Positions 1 to 6,205 of a stretch of DNA of 7,869 nt are shown here, one piece after another. Position 1 is the stretch's first letter; every line of letters begins with the position of its first letter. This stretch comes from an uncultured Eubacterium sp. (GTDB lineage Bacteria > Bacillota > Clostridia > Oscillospirales > Acutalibacteraceae), in contig CAMFQI010000041.1 in NCBI GenBank assembly GCA_945980015.1, positions 1 through 7,869 on the forward strand. Direction: 5' to 3'. Below the pieces are notes generated by a model. It made no database searches. It worked only from the letters and a program-made list of their open reading frames with translations, and had not been told where the DNA came from. The position numbers were made by a program, and so were the translations under genes.

Positions 1-26
1 GGTTAACACTTTCAGGGGTGAAGCAT

Positions 27-1079
27 ATGAAAAGAATACGAACCTCAACAAAGGCAAGAGACAATAGACTGATTAAGCTTTTGAAACGGATTGTTCTCGT
101 TTTGTTTATACTGCTTTTGTGCGTTGCTATCGCAGGCGTGGGAGCCTTTGAATATCTGAAAATTCAGGGCAAAAATGCGTCGCAGGGCATTGCCGTCGGT
201 GATACATACAGCGAAATTATCGAATATGACGGCAAAAAGTATAAGTACAACGAAAATATGGTAACGGTGGCGTTTTTGGGCATTGACAAGACGGAGCTTA
301 CCGATTTGGGCGAAAGTGAATTTGCCGGAGCGTCGGATGCGATGATGGTTGTGGCTATCGACACACGAACGAAAAAGGCGAAGGTAATTGCGCTTCCCCG
401 TGAAATTATGACAGAAATGAATACATATTATGACGGTACCGACGAGATTCGTCAGCAGGAAACTCATCAGCTTTATCTTGCGTATTCCTACGGTGGAGGC
501 GGTGAGCTGAGCTGTCAAAATGCGGTGGAAACTATAAGCCGTGTGTTGTATGGGGTCAGCGTGCCGTATTATTACGCACTTGATTTGGACGGAATTGCGG
601 CGCTTAATGACGCAATAGGCGGCGTTGTGATAAAGCCAAAGTGTGATATTCCGGCATATGATATTGTAAAGGACAGGGTTACAACCTTAAAGGGCGACGC
701 TTCACAGTCGTATGTCCGCACGAGAGATACCGAAAATGCCGAGGGGTCGCTTGAACGTCTTGACCGTCAGGTTCAGTATGTTGAGAGCTTTGTTATGCAG
801 GTTGCACCTGCGATAATGACGGATATTACAAAGCTGTACAGACTTTATGATGTCGGCAGTCAGTACAGTAGGACAAATTTAACCGCAAGTGATGCGGCGT
901 ATCTTGCTTCGCTTTTGATGTCAGGCGGTAGCGTTACGTTTGACACCTATACCATCGACGGTGAAATGACCACGTATGAGGACGAAACGCTTGAAAACAC
1001 CTCTCATGCGGCGTTTTATCCCGATGAGGATTCGCTGATGAAAACAGTCTTGGAAGTTTTCTACACAAGAATTGGATAA
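27..1079 (+). CDS. LCP (LytR-CpsA-Psr) family cell-wall polymer ligase
   Basis: This is a membrane-anchored enzyme of the LCP family, which transfers undecaprenyl-linked anionic glycopolymers (teichoic-acid or capsule-like) to peptidoglycan on the outer face of the membrane. Numbered from the ATG at 27 (350 aa), there is a basic N-terminus, one membrane helix at about 22-44 and an extracellular LCP domain from about 80. Family blocks are visible: FLGID (83-87), SDAMMVVAID (103-112), LPREIMTEM (123-131), a conserved DLDGIAALNDAIGGV stretch (about 186-200), and YVRTRD (229-234) followed by an RLDRQ block ending near 248. A GTG at 18 is also in frame, but AGGGGTG at 14-20 sits 6 bases before the ATG and works better as its ribosome site. 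The usual Arg of the RSD motif is Ala here; from memory, a clostridial LCP subfamily carries such GxxD variants. It is monocistronic as far as visible. The polymer it ligates cannot be told. Confidence 0.94.
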   Translation: MKRIRTSTKARDNRLIKLLKRIVLVLFILLLCVAIAGVGAFEYLKIQGKNASQGIAVGDTYSEIIEYDGKKYKYNENMVTVAFLGIDKTELTDLGESEFAGASDAMMVVAIDTRTKKAKVIALPREIMTEMNTYYDGTDEIRQQETHQLYLAYSYGGGGELSCQNAVETISRVLYGVSVPYYYALDLDGIAALNDAIGGVVIKPKCDIPAYDIVKDRVTTLKGDASQSYVRTRDTENAEGSLERLDRQVQYVESFVMQVAPAIMTDITKLYRLYDVGSQYSRTNLTASDAAYLASLLMSGGSVTFDTYTIDGEMTTYEDETLENTSHAAFYPDEDSLMKTVLEVFYTRIG

Positions 1080-1082
1080 TCG

Positions 1083-1118
1083 AAAGCCCGGAGGACTTCC
1101 CTCCGGGCTTTAGTTTTA
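1083..1118. terminator. Bidirectional intrinsic terminator between convergent LCP gene and pyrG
   Basis: A perfect 12-bp inverted repeat (AAAGCCCGGAGG at 1083-1094, CCTCCGGGCTTT at 1100-1111) closes a 5-base loop. On the + strand it is followed by a T-rich tail (AGTTTTATT). On the - strand the stem itself ends in a short T run. It lies 4 bases after the LCP stop codon and immediately beyond the pyrG stop (1118-1116), so one hairpin can end both convergent transcripts. The + strand tail is the better one. Confidence 0.88.
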
Positions 1119-2744
1119 TTCTTCTGCAGTTCGTTTATCTCTATGCTCTGCGCACGCTGTAACAAAGCCCTTGAACAGAGGGTGCGGCTTATTAGGTCTC
1201 GACTTGAATTCAGGATGGAACTGACCTGCAACAAACCACGGATGATCCGGTATTTCAACCATTTCAACAATATGATTATCGGGGCTTGTGCCTGCAAAAA
1301 TCATACCGCCGTCGAGAAGCTGCTGACGAAAATCGTTATTAACCTCATATCTGTGACGGTGACGTTCCTTAATTTCCTCCTCGCCGTAAAGCGCATAAGA
1401 TTTTGACTCCTTATTCAGCACGCACGGATATTCGCCGAGACGAAGAGTGCCGCCCAAATCGGAAAGATTTTTCTTTTCAGGCAGGATATCAATAACCGGA
1501 TACGGCGTTTCGGGGTCGATTTCAGCCGAATTTGCACCGTCAAGCCCAAGCACATTTCTTGCAAATTCGATAATAGCAATCTGCATGCCGAGGCAAATTC
1601 CGAGATAAGGAATATTGTGAGTTCTTGCGTAATTACAAGCGATAATCTTACCCTGCGTTCCTCTGCTTCCGAAACCGCCGGGTACGAGAATTCCGTCCAT
1701 ATCGCCCAAAATTTCATCAACGTCAACGCCTTCACCCTCTAGGCTTTCGCTGTCTATCCAATGAATATCAACCGCACTTCTTGTCGGAATACCGCCGTGC
1801 TTTAGCGCTTCGTTGACACTGATATAGCTGTCGTGAAGCTCAACATATTTGCCGACCATTGCAATTTTTACCGTTCTTTGCGGATTTCTCAAAGCCCAAA
1901 GCATTTGCTCCCAATCGGTCAAATCCTGCTCGGGTGCTTCAATTCCCAATTTCTTGAGCACAACGCCGTCCATATTCTGTTCCTTGAGCATCATCGGTAC
2001 CGCATAGAGAATATCGCAGTTATTGTTTTCGATAACACATTCCTTGTCAACATTGCAGAAAAGCGAAATTTTGTTTTTTATATCGTCCGACATATGATGC
2101 TCGCAACGGCAAACGATAATATCGGGGTGAATACCGAGAGACAGCATTTCCTTAACCGAATGTTGCGTCGGCTTACTTTTGAGCTCGTTGGACGCCGCAA
2201 GATACGGAACAAGCGTTACGTGAACGAAAAGGCAGTTTTCACGGCCGTATTCTGCGGCAAACTGACGAATTGCCTCCAAAAACGGCTGGCTTTCGATATC
2301 GCCGATTGTACCGCCGATTTCAACAAGACAAACATCTGCGCCGTTTTCGGCATTTTGGCGTATGTATCTTTTGATTTCATTTGTAACATGAGGAATAATC
2401 TGGATAGTCTGACCGCCGTAAACTCCTTTACGCTCGTCGCTGATAACCTTCCAATAAACCTTGCCCGAGGTAAGATTTGAGTGCTTGCCTAAATTTTCAT
2501 CAATAAATCTTTCGTAATGTCCCAGGTCTAAGTCCGTTTCTGCGCCGTCGTCTGTTACGAAAACCTCGCCGTGCTGAACGGGATTCATCGTTCCCGGATC
2601 AACGTTCAAATACGGGTCAAGCTTTTGAGCCGTAACCTTTAAGCCTCTTGCCTTAAGCAATCTTCCGAGTGATGCCGCAGTAATGCCTTTTCCTAGTCCC
2701 GAAACAACGCCGCCCGTAATAAAAATGTATTTCGCCTTATTCAT
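1116..2744 (-). CDS. pyrG: CTP synthase (glutamine-hydrolysing)
   Basis: Cytosolic CTP synthase converts UTP to CTP using ATP and ammonia from glutamine, the last step of de novo pyrimidine nucleotide synthesis. The 542-aa length is normal. The N-terminal amidoligase domain begins with the signature [18 protein letters not shown] (10-27), followed by [24 protein letters not shown] (57-80) and [12 protein letters not shown] (141-152). The C-terminal class I glutamine amidotransferase domain (from about 292) has GGFGSRG (356-362), the nucleophile Cys384 in LGICLGMQ, and the His510/Glu512 pair in GQFHPEF. All catalytic residues are present. The ATG at 2744 is preceded by AAGGAGAGG (2758-2750) at good spacing. 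It is the last gene of the - strand series and has its own promoter and hairpin leader upstream, suggesting attenuation. Confidence 0.99.
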   Translation of the reverse strand: MNKAKYIFITGGVVSGLGKGITAASLGRLLKARGLKVTAQKLDPYLNVDPGTMNPVQHGEVFVTDDGAETDLDLGHYERFIDENLGKHSNLTSGKVYWKVISDERKGVYGGQTIQIIPHVTNEIKRYIRQNAENGADVCLVEIGGTIGDIESQPFLEAIRQFAAEYGRENCLFVHVTLVPYLAASNELKSKPTQHSVKEMLSLGIHPDIIVCRCEHHMSDDIKNKISLFCNVDKECVIENNNCDILYAVPMMLKEQNMDGVVLKKLGIEAPEQDLTDWEQMLWALRNPQRTVKIAMVGKYVELHDSYISVNEALKHGGIPTRSAVDIHWIDSESLEGEGVDVDEILGDMDGILVPGGFGSRGTQGKIIACNYARTHNIPYLGICLGMQIAIIEFARNVLGLDGANSAEIDPETPYPVIDILPEKKNLSDLGGTLRLGEYPCVLNKESKSYALYGEEEIKERHRHRYEVNNDFRQQLLDGGMIFAGTSPDNHIVEMVEIPDHPWFVAGQFHPEFKSRPNKPHPLFKGFVTACAEHRDKRTAEE

Positions 2745-2825
2745 AACTACCTCTCCTTTTTATGAATATGTTTGCCGACTTATATATTACAACATTATAT
2801 ATAGCTTAATCGACTTAATAAAAAC

Positions 2826-2883
2826 AAAAAAAGACGGCAGTACCACCCTACGAAACTCCATAGAGTTGTACAACCATCTGTAC
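2826..2883 (-). terminator. Hairpin plus U run in pyrG leader (attenuator, or terminator of the DUF1846 gene)
   Basis: Read on the - strand, AGATGGTTGTAC (2879-2868) pairs with GTACTGCCGTCT (2843-2832): 12 positions with two G-U pairs and one U-U mismatch. The loop contains a second hairpin, AACTC/GAGTT (2867-2863 with 2858-2854) closed by TATG. A run of seven T (2832-2826) follows directly. This is a good intrinsic terminator shape. It sits about 60 bases past the DUF1846 stop, so it may simply end that transcript. However, a strong promoter lies between the stop codon and the hairpin, with predicted start near 2883, four bases before the 5' arm, so an attenuated pyrG leader or a roughly 58-base RNA is equally possible. 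Confidence 0.75.
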
Positions 2884-2889
2884 TTAAGT

Positions 2890-2918
2890 ATTATAAACCC
2901 ATTTTTTCATAAAATCAA
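2890..2918 (-). promoter_or_regulatory. Sigma-A-type promoter upstream of pyrG
   Basis: On the - strand, TTGATT (2918-2913, 4/6 match to -35) is separated by exactly 17 bases from TATAAT (2895-2890, 6/6 match to -10). The predicted start is near 2883 (G, followed by UACAGAUGG). A weaker second -10 (TATAAT, 2799-2794) lies after the hairpin, with only a poor -35 (TTTATT), and could drive pyrG independently of it. Confidence 0.72.
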
Positions 2919-2937
2919 TAGTTTTATTGAAAAAATA

Positions 2938-4392
2938 TTATCTGTCGTTACAGCTAAGGCGAATACCAAGCTGCTTGATTACCTTTTCATCAACCGACGA
3001 AAGCATAACGCTGCAATGCATTTCGCTGTTTTTCAGGTTGCCCAGCTGCTCAAGTGCAAGCTTTGCGTTATTATCCGTAACGGCTGAAATTGAAAGCGCA
3101 ATCAAAATTTCGTTTATATGAAGCTGGGGATTTTTTGCGCCGAGATGCTCGGTTTTCAGGCTTTCGATAGGACGGATAACCTCAGGGTCGATAAGCATGA
3201 TATCGTCAATGCCTGCAAGAGCCTTTAGTGAATTAAGCAGCAGTGCACTTGCGCAGCCCATAATTGACGAGGTTTTGCCCGTAATCAGTCTGCCGTCGGC
3301 AAGCTCGATAGCCGCCGCAGGCGCATTTGTTTTTGACGCAAGATTTTCCGCAAGGGCAACGCATTTTCTGTCCTCAGAGGTAATTCCGGCATTGTTCAAA
3401 AGAAGCTCAAGCTTGTAGATTTCGTCATCATTCTTTGCTCCGCGCTTTTTGTTTATCTTTGCCGTAAAGTATCTGCGAATAATCTCGTCCTTTGAGGCAC
3501 TCGTCACCGCCTCGTCGTCAAAAATGCAGTTTCCCGCCATATTAACGCCCATATCGGTGGGTGATTTATAAGGGCATTTTCCGTAAATCTTGTCAAATGT
3601 TGCTTTCAAAACAGGGAATATTTCTACATCACGATTGTAGTTTACAGTCGTTTTGCCGTAAGCCTCCAAGTGCCACGGGTCAATCATATTGACGTCGTTC
3701 AAATCTGCGGTTGCGGCTTCGTATGCAATATTGACTGCGTGATTAAGAGGCAAATTCCAAATCGGGAATGTCTCAAACTTTGCATAGCCCGCTTTAATTC
3801 CTCTTTTGTTTTCGTGATAAAGCTGTGAAAGGCAGGTCGCCATCTTTCCGCTTCCGGGACCCGGCGCAGTAATAATCACAAGTCGACGTGAGGTTTCGAT
3901 ATAATCGTTCTTTCCGTAGCCCTCGTCGGAGACAATCTTTGAAATATTATTAGGATATCCGTCGATAAGGTAATGATGATATGCCTTAATTCCGGCTTCG
4001 CCGAGCTTTTCCTCAAACGCAACAACCTTAGGCGTCGCCGTATATTTTGTAAGGCAAACGCTTCCTACATAAAGCCCCTTACTCTCAAAGGCGTTGATAA
4101 GACGGAATACGTCAACGTCATAAGTAATTCCGAGGTCTCCTCGAATTTTGTTTTTTTCTATATCCTCGGCGCTGATTACCAAAACTATTTCAGCCTCATC
4201 CTTGAGCTGAAGAAGCATTTGAAGCTTACTGTCGGGCAAAAATCCGGGCAAAACCCTGCTTGCGTGATAATCGTCAAACAGCTTTCCGCCGAATTCAAGA
4301 TATAATTTGCCTCCGAATTCGGAAATTCGCTCCTTAATTCTGCTTGACTGCATAGACAAATATTTATCATTATCAAAGCCGATTTTATACAT
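2938..4392 (-). CDS. DUF1846 (UPF0371) family protein of unknown function
   Basis: I recognise this as a DUF1846/UPF0371 protein, a conserved cytosolic family found in many Bacillota and Actinomycetota, with crystal structures but no firmly assigned reaction that I know of. The product is 484 aa, near the family's usual size of about 490-500. Visible blocks (numbered from the ATG) are IGFDNDKYLSMQSSRIKERI at the start, a family-typical first line; ITAPGPGSGKMATCLSQLYHE (174-194), a Gly-rich loop resembling a nucleotide-binding loop; ETFPIWNLPLNHAVNIAYEAATADLND; and SPTDMGVNMAGNCI. The frame stays open upstream to a TTG at 4440, but that extension lies in the leader hairpin and does not look like the family. 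The ATG at 4392 is therefore chosen, although its GAGAGGGAAG ribosome site is rather far away (about 12 bases). No signal peptide or membrane segment is seen. Confidence 0.9.
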   Translation of the reverse strand: MYKIGFDNDKYLSMQSSRIKERISEFGGKLYLEFGGKLFDDYHASRVLPGFLPDSKLQMLLQLKDEAEIVLVISAEDIEKNKIRGDLGITYDVDVFRLINAFESKGLYVGSVCLTKYTATPKVVAFEEKLGEAGIKAYHHYLIDGYPNNISKIVSDEGYGKNDYIETSRRLVIITAPGPGSGKMATCLSQLYHENKRGIKAGYAKFETFPIWNLPLNHAVNIAYEAATADLNDVNMIDPWHLEAYGKTTVNYNRDVEIFPVLKATFDKIYGKCPYKSPTDMGVNMAGNCIFDDEAVTSASKDEIIRRYFTAKINKKRGAKNDDEIYKLELLLNNAGITSEDRKCVALAENLASKTNAPAAAIELADGRLITGKTSSIMGCASALLLNSLKALAGIDDIMLIDPEVIRPIESLKTEHLGAKNPQLHINEILIALSISAVTDNNAKLALEQLGNLKNSEMHCSVMLSSVDEKVIKQLGIRLSCNDR

Positions 4393-4414
4393 ATCGAAAA
4401 AACACTTCCCTCTC

Positions 4415-4455
4415 AAAAATAAGTACAGACAGGCGTACAAAACACCTGTCTGTAC
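4415..4455 (-). terminator. Strong hairpin with U-rich tail between ribU and the DUF1846 gene
   Basis: On the - strand, GTACAGACAGG (4455-4445) pairs perfectly with CCTGTCTGTAC (4433-4423). The stem can be extended inwards by one U-G and one G-C pair to 13 bp with a 7-base loop. UUAUUUUU follows. It is the only candidate terminator for ribU (stop at 4501). It also begins exactly at the start predicted for the promoter at 4490-4462, so it would form the 5' end of the DUF1846 mRNA and could act as an attenuator or a 5' protective stem-loop. Confidence 0.75.
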
Positions 4456-4461
4456 CTATTT

Positions 4462-4490
4462 ATTATAGAGTAAGGAGAAGAACTTTTCAA
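4462..4490 (-). promoter_or_regulatory. Sigma-A-type promoter upstream of the DUF1846 gene
   Basis: On the - strand, TTGAAA (4490-4485, 5/6) and TATAAT (4467-4462, 6/6) are separated by exactly 17 bases. The predicted start is at about 4455, giving an RNA beginning GGUACAGACAGG, or one base later. The -35 lies only 10 bases beyond the ribU stop codon, so nearly the whole intergenic space is promoter plus hairpin. Confidence 0.75.
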
Positions 4491-4500
4491 TAGTTATTTG

Positions 4501-5124
4501 TTATTTTGTCGAATTTTTTCCTTTAAGGAAAGGTCGAAGCGGCTGATAAACAAGCATTGTTACCGCAACGCTGATTAATCCCTTTACAAATGTGAACGGA
4601 ACGTTGAAAATAAGTAAGCACTCAACCATATTCTTTACGCTCGGCAAAAGTGCCTTGTACATTCCGAAAATTGCTTCCTCGGGGAATCCCAAAACAGAAT
4701 AATAAAGCGGATAAATAAGAAAATAGTTGCTCGGAAGACTTACAAGCGCCATAACAATGGCACTGATAACGCCTGCGATAAGTGCGTTTTTTTTCGTCTT
4801 TTTACGGTTGTAAATGAGACCTGCGACGCCTGCAAAAACAGCGCCTAAAATGAAGTTTGAAAGCTCGCCGACAAATCCGCTTTGGCTAACCGCCATATGA
4901 ATGAGATTTTTGAGCAGAGCAATCAAAACGCCCACAACGGGACCGTATGCGAATGCACCGATAAGCTCTGGCAAATCGGAAAAGTCAAGCTTAATGAAGC
5001 TCGGTATAATCGGGATTGAAATTTCGATATACTGTAGTACAACCGCAACGGCAGTCAGTACACCGCAGCCGACAATACGGCGTGTTTTGTTTGATTTTGT
5101 TTTTTGTTCGATTGATTTTGACAT
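4501..5124 (-). CDS. ribU: Riboflavin ECF transporter substrate-binding (S) component
   Basis: RibU is the membrane S-component that binds riboflavin and docks with the shared energy-coupling module EcfA-A'-T to import the vitamin. The 207-aa product is very hydrophobic, with about six membrane helices predicted by eye. The family hallmark KLDFSDLPELIGAFAYGP (45-62) is present, followed by LIALLKNLIH (67-76) and GELSNFILG (86-94). A short basic N-terminus (KSNKTRRIVGCG) precedes helix 1. The ATG at 5124 has a perfect AAAAGGAGG ribosome site (5140-5132). It has its own promoter and FMN riboswitch upstream, which independently supports a riboflavin role. The EcfA/T genes are not in the window, as expected for a group II ECF system. 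Confidence 0.95.
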   Translation of the reverse strand: MSKSIEQKTKSNKTRRIVGCGVLTAVAVVLQYIEISIPIIPSFIKLDFSDLPELIGAFAYGPVVGVLIALLKNLIHMAVSQSGFVGELSNFILGAVFAGVAGLIYNRKKTKKNALIAGVISAIVMALVSLPSNYFLIYPLYYSVLGFPEEAIFGMYKALLPSVKNMVECLLIFNVPFTFVKGLISVAVTMLVYQPLRPFLKGKNSTK

Positions 5125-5145
5125 AATTTTTCCTCCTTTTCGGGC

Positions 5146-5179
5146 AAAAGAGAAACCCTAATATATTGCTATATTAGGG
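5146..5179 (-). terminator. Terminator of the FMN riboswitch expression platform
   Basis: On the - strand, CCCTAATATA (5179-5170) and TATATTAGGG (5165-5156) form a perfect 10-bp stem closed by a GCAA tetraloop, followed by the U-rich tail UUUCUCUUUU (5155-5146). A competing antiterminator is visible: AGGGCGAG at the 5' edge of the aptamer (5324-5317) can pair over 8 positions (one G-U) with UUCGCCCU (5183-5176), which covers the first four bases of the terminator stem. FMN binding would occupy the aptamer strand and free the terminator, switching ribU off when FMN is plentiful. Confidence 0.85.
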
Positions 5180-5217
5180 CGAATAATCATATCCTGCAAA
5201 ATGCAAAAATAAATATA

Positions 5218-5330
5218 TATTTCTCTCATCCGGACTTTAACCGTCGGTCTCGGAATTTCACCGAGTCAGCCGTCTTTCAACGGGTCGTGGACTTTACCAC
5301 CGGTGAGGAATTTCGCCTCGCCCTGAAATA
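5218..5330 (-). promoter_or_regulatory. FMN riboswitch (RFN element) controlling ribU
   Basis: Read on the - strand, the conserved RFN blocks appear in order: AGGGCGAGGCGAAAUUCCUC, then ACCGGUGGUAAAGUCCACGA, then GACUCGGUGAAAUUCCGAG, then ACCGACGGUUAAAGUCCGGA, ending GAUGAGAGAAA. The P1 closing helix can form between UAUUUC (5' side) and GAAAUA (3' side). It lies between the ribU promoter and a terminator, 94 bases before the ribU start codon. This is a class-typical FMN aptamer with no missing helix. Confidence 0.97.
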
Positions 5331-5342
5331 ATTTGTAAATCT

Positions 5343-5371
5343 ATAATAATACCGTTTTTTCAATTTGTCAA
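5343..5371 (-). promoter_or_regulatory. Sigma-A-type promoter of ribU
   Basis: On the - strand there is a perfect TTGACA (5371-5366), a 17-base spacer and TATTAT (5348-5343, 5/6). The predicted start is near 5336, a few bases before the riboswitch, giving a leader of about 212 bases. Confidence 0.85.
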
Positions 5372-5402
5372 CATTTTTTTGATTTAATAATCAAGTATAT
5401 AA

Positions 5403-5436
5403 TTAAAACTTAGGGTAATTGTCCCCTAAGTTTTAA
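5403..5436 (-). terminator. Intrinsic terminator after rsmE
   Basis: A perfect 13-bp inverted repeat (TTAAAACTTAGGG at 5403-5415, CCCTAAGTTTTAA at 5424-5436) has an 8-base loop. On the - strand the second arm ends in CCCTAAGTTTTAA followed by TTATATA, so the T-rich tail is partly within the stem. It lies 26 bases past the rsmE stop and separates the ogg-rsmE unit from the ribU promoter. Confidence 0.8.
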
Positions 5437-5462
5437 CTGAAATGCATATTAATGTGAATACT

Positions 5463-6185
5463 TCAATCAAGATTGCCGGTAAGAAGCATAATTCCTGTTA
5501 GTGCCGCAACGGGTGCGGTTTGGGTACGAAGTATTCTTTTACCGAGAGTTGCACGAAGTCCGCCGGCATTTTCTATCATCTCAACCTCGCTGTGCTCAAA
5601 GCCGCCCTCAGGACCGATATAAATCGAAATGCTCTTAACTTCGGGTGAAATAATATCACGAAGCGGCTTGCCTCCACCCTCATAAAACACGATTTTCAGC
5701 TCGCTGTCGTCGTTTTCGATAGCTTGTGAAAGAGTTTTAATCTCCGAAATTTTCGGCACTATTCCTCTGCCGCTTTGCTGCGAGGCTTCAAGTGAAATTT
5801 TTTGGTACCGCTGAATTTTTTTAGCGGCGGATTTTTCGTCGGGACGGCTGACGCACCTTGCAGTCAGCGTCGGAACAATTTCGCTCACGCCGAGCTCAAC
5901 GCATTTTTGAACAATATCCTCAAGCTTCGTACCCTTTGGTATGCCCTGATAAATCGTAACACGGCACGTCGGCTCGCTCGTATTCGGCTTTTTGTAGCAT
6001 ATTTTCAGCTCAACGCTTTCCCTGTCTATCGCACTTATCTGACAACCGTAGTCAATGCCCTTGCCGTCAGTCACAGTCAGCATATCGCCGACTCTCATAC
6101 GCAGGGATTTTGATATATGTCTTGCGCTTTCGCCGTCAAGAAGTATATTTTCACCGTTTATTTCATCCACAAATAGCTTTTGCAT
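5463..6185 (-). CDS. rsmE: 16S rRNA (uracil-1498-N3) methyltransferase
   Basis: RsmE methylates N3 of U1498 in 16S rRNA within assembled 30S subunits, using S-adenosylmethionine. It is a SPOUT-class methyltransferase with a C-terminal trefoil knot. The 240-aa product is of normal length. A PUA-like N-terminal domain (about 1-65) contains ARHISKSLRMRVGDMLTVTDGKG. The catalytic part shows YQGIPKGTKLEDIVQKCVELGV (79-100), EASQQSGR (133-140), and the knot motifs YIGPEGGFEHSEVE (189-202) and LGKRILRTQTAPVAAL (214-229), all diagnostic. The ATG at 6185 lies 20 bases after the ogg stop, with GAAAGG (6203-6198) upstream as a somewhat distant ribosome site. It is very likely co-transcribed with ogg. 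It is followed by a strong terminator. Confidence 0.97.
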   Translation of the reverse strand: MQKLFVDEINGENILLDGESARHISKSLRMRVGDMLTVTDGKGIDYGCQISAIDRESVELKICYKKPNTSEPTCRVTIYQGIPKGTKLEDIVQKCVELGVSEIVPTLTARCVSRPDEKSAAKKIQRYQKISLEASQQSGRGIVPKISEIKTLSQAIENDDSELKIVFYEGGGKPLRDIISPEVKSISIYIGPEGGFEHSEVEMIENAGGLRATLGKRILRTQTAPVAALTGIMLLTGNLD

Positions 6186-6205
6186 ATCTCAAAACAGCCT
6201 TTCTT

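Noticed and set aside
1833..2480. + strand open frame of 215 codons opposite pyrG
   Set aside because: It is fully antisense to the well-conserved pyrG, with no ribosome site or recognisable domain; it is a shadow frame caused by codon bias.
2833..2850. T-box-like string GGGTGGTACTGCC on the - strand before pyrG
   Set aside because: It resembles the T-box core (GGGUGGNACCGCG), but it forms the 3' arm of the terminator directly before the U run, whereas a real T-box lies in the 5' part of the terminator. There is no room for a specifier stem, and pyrG is not an amino-acid gene.
2683..3087. + strand open frame spanning the pyrG-DUF1846 gap
   Set aside because: It overlaps the 5' end of pyrG and the 3' end of the DUF1846 gene antisense, and its middle is the leader hairpin and promoter.
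4393..4440. N-terminal extension of the DUF1846 protein to a TTG at 4440
   Set aside because: The extra 16 codons run through the leader hairpin and do not match the family start; MYKIGFDNDKYL at 4392 does.
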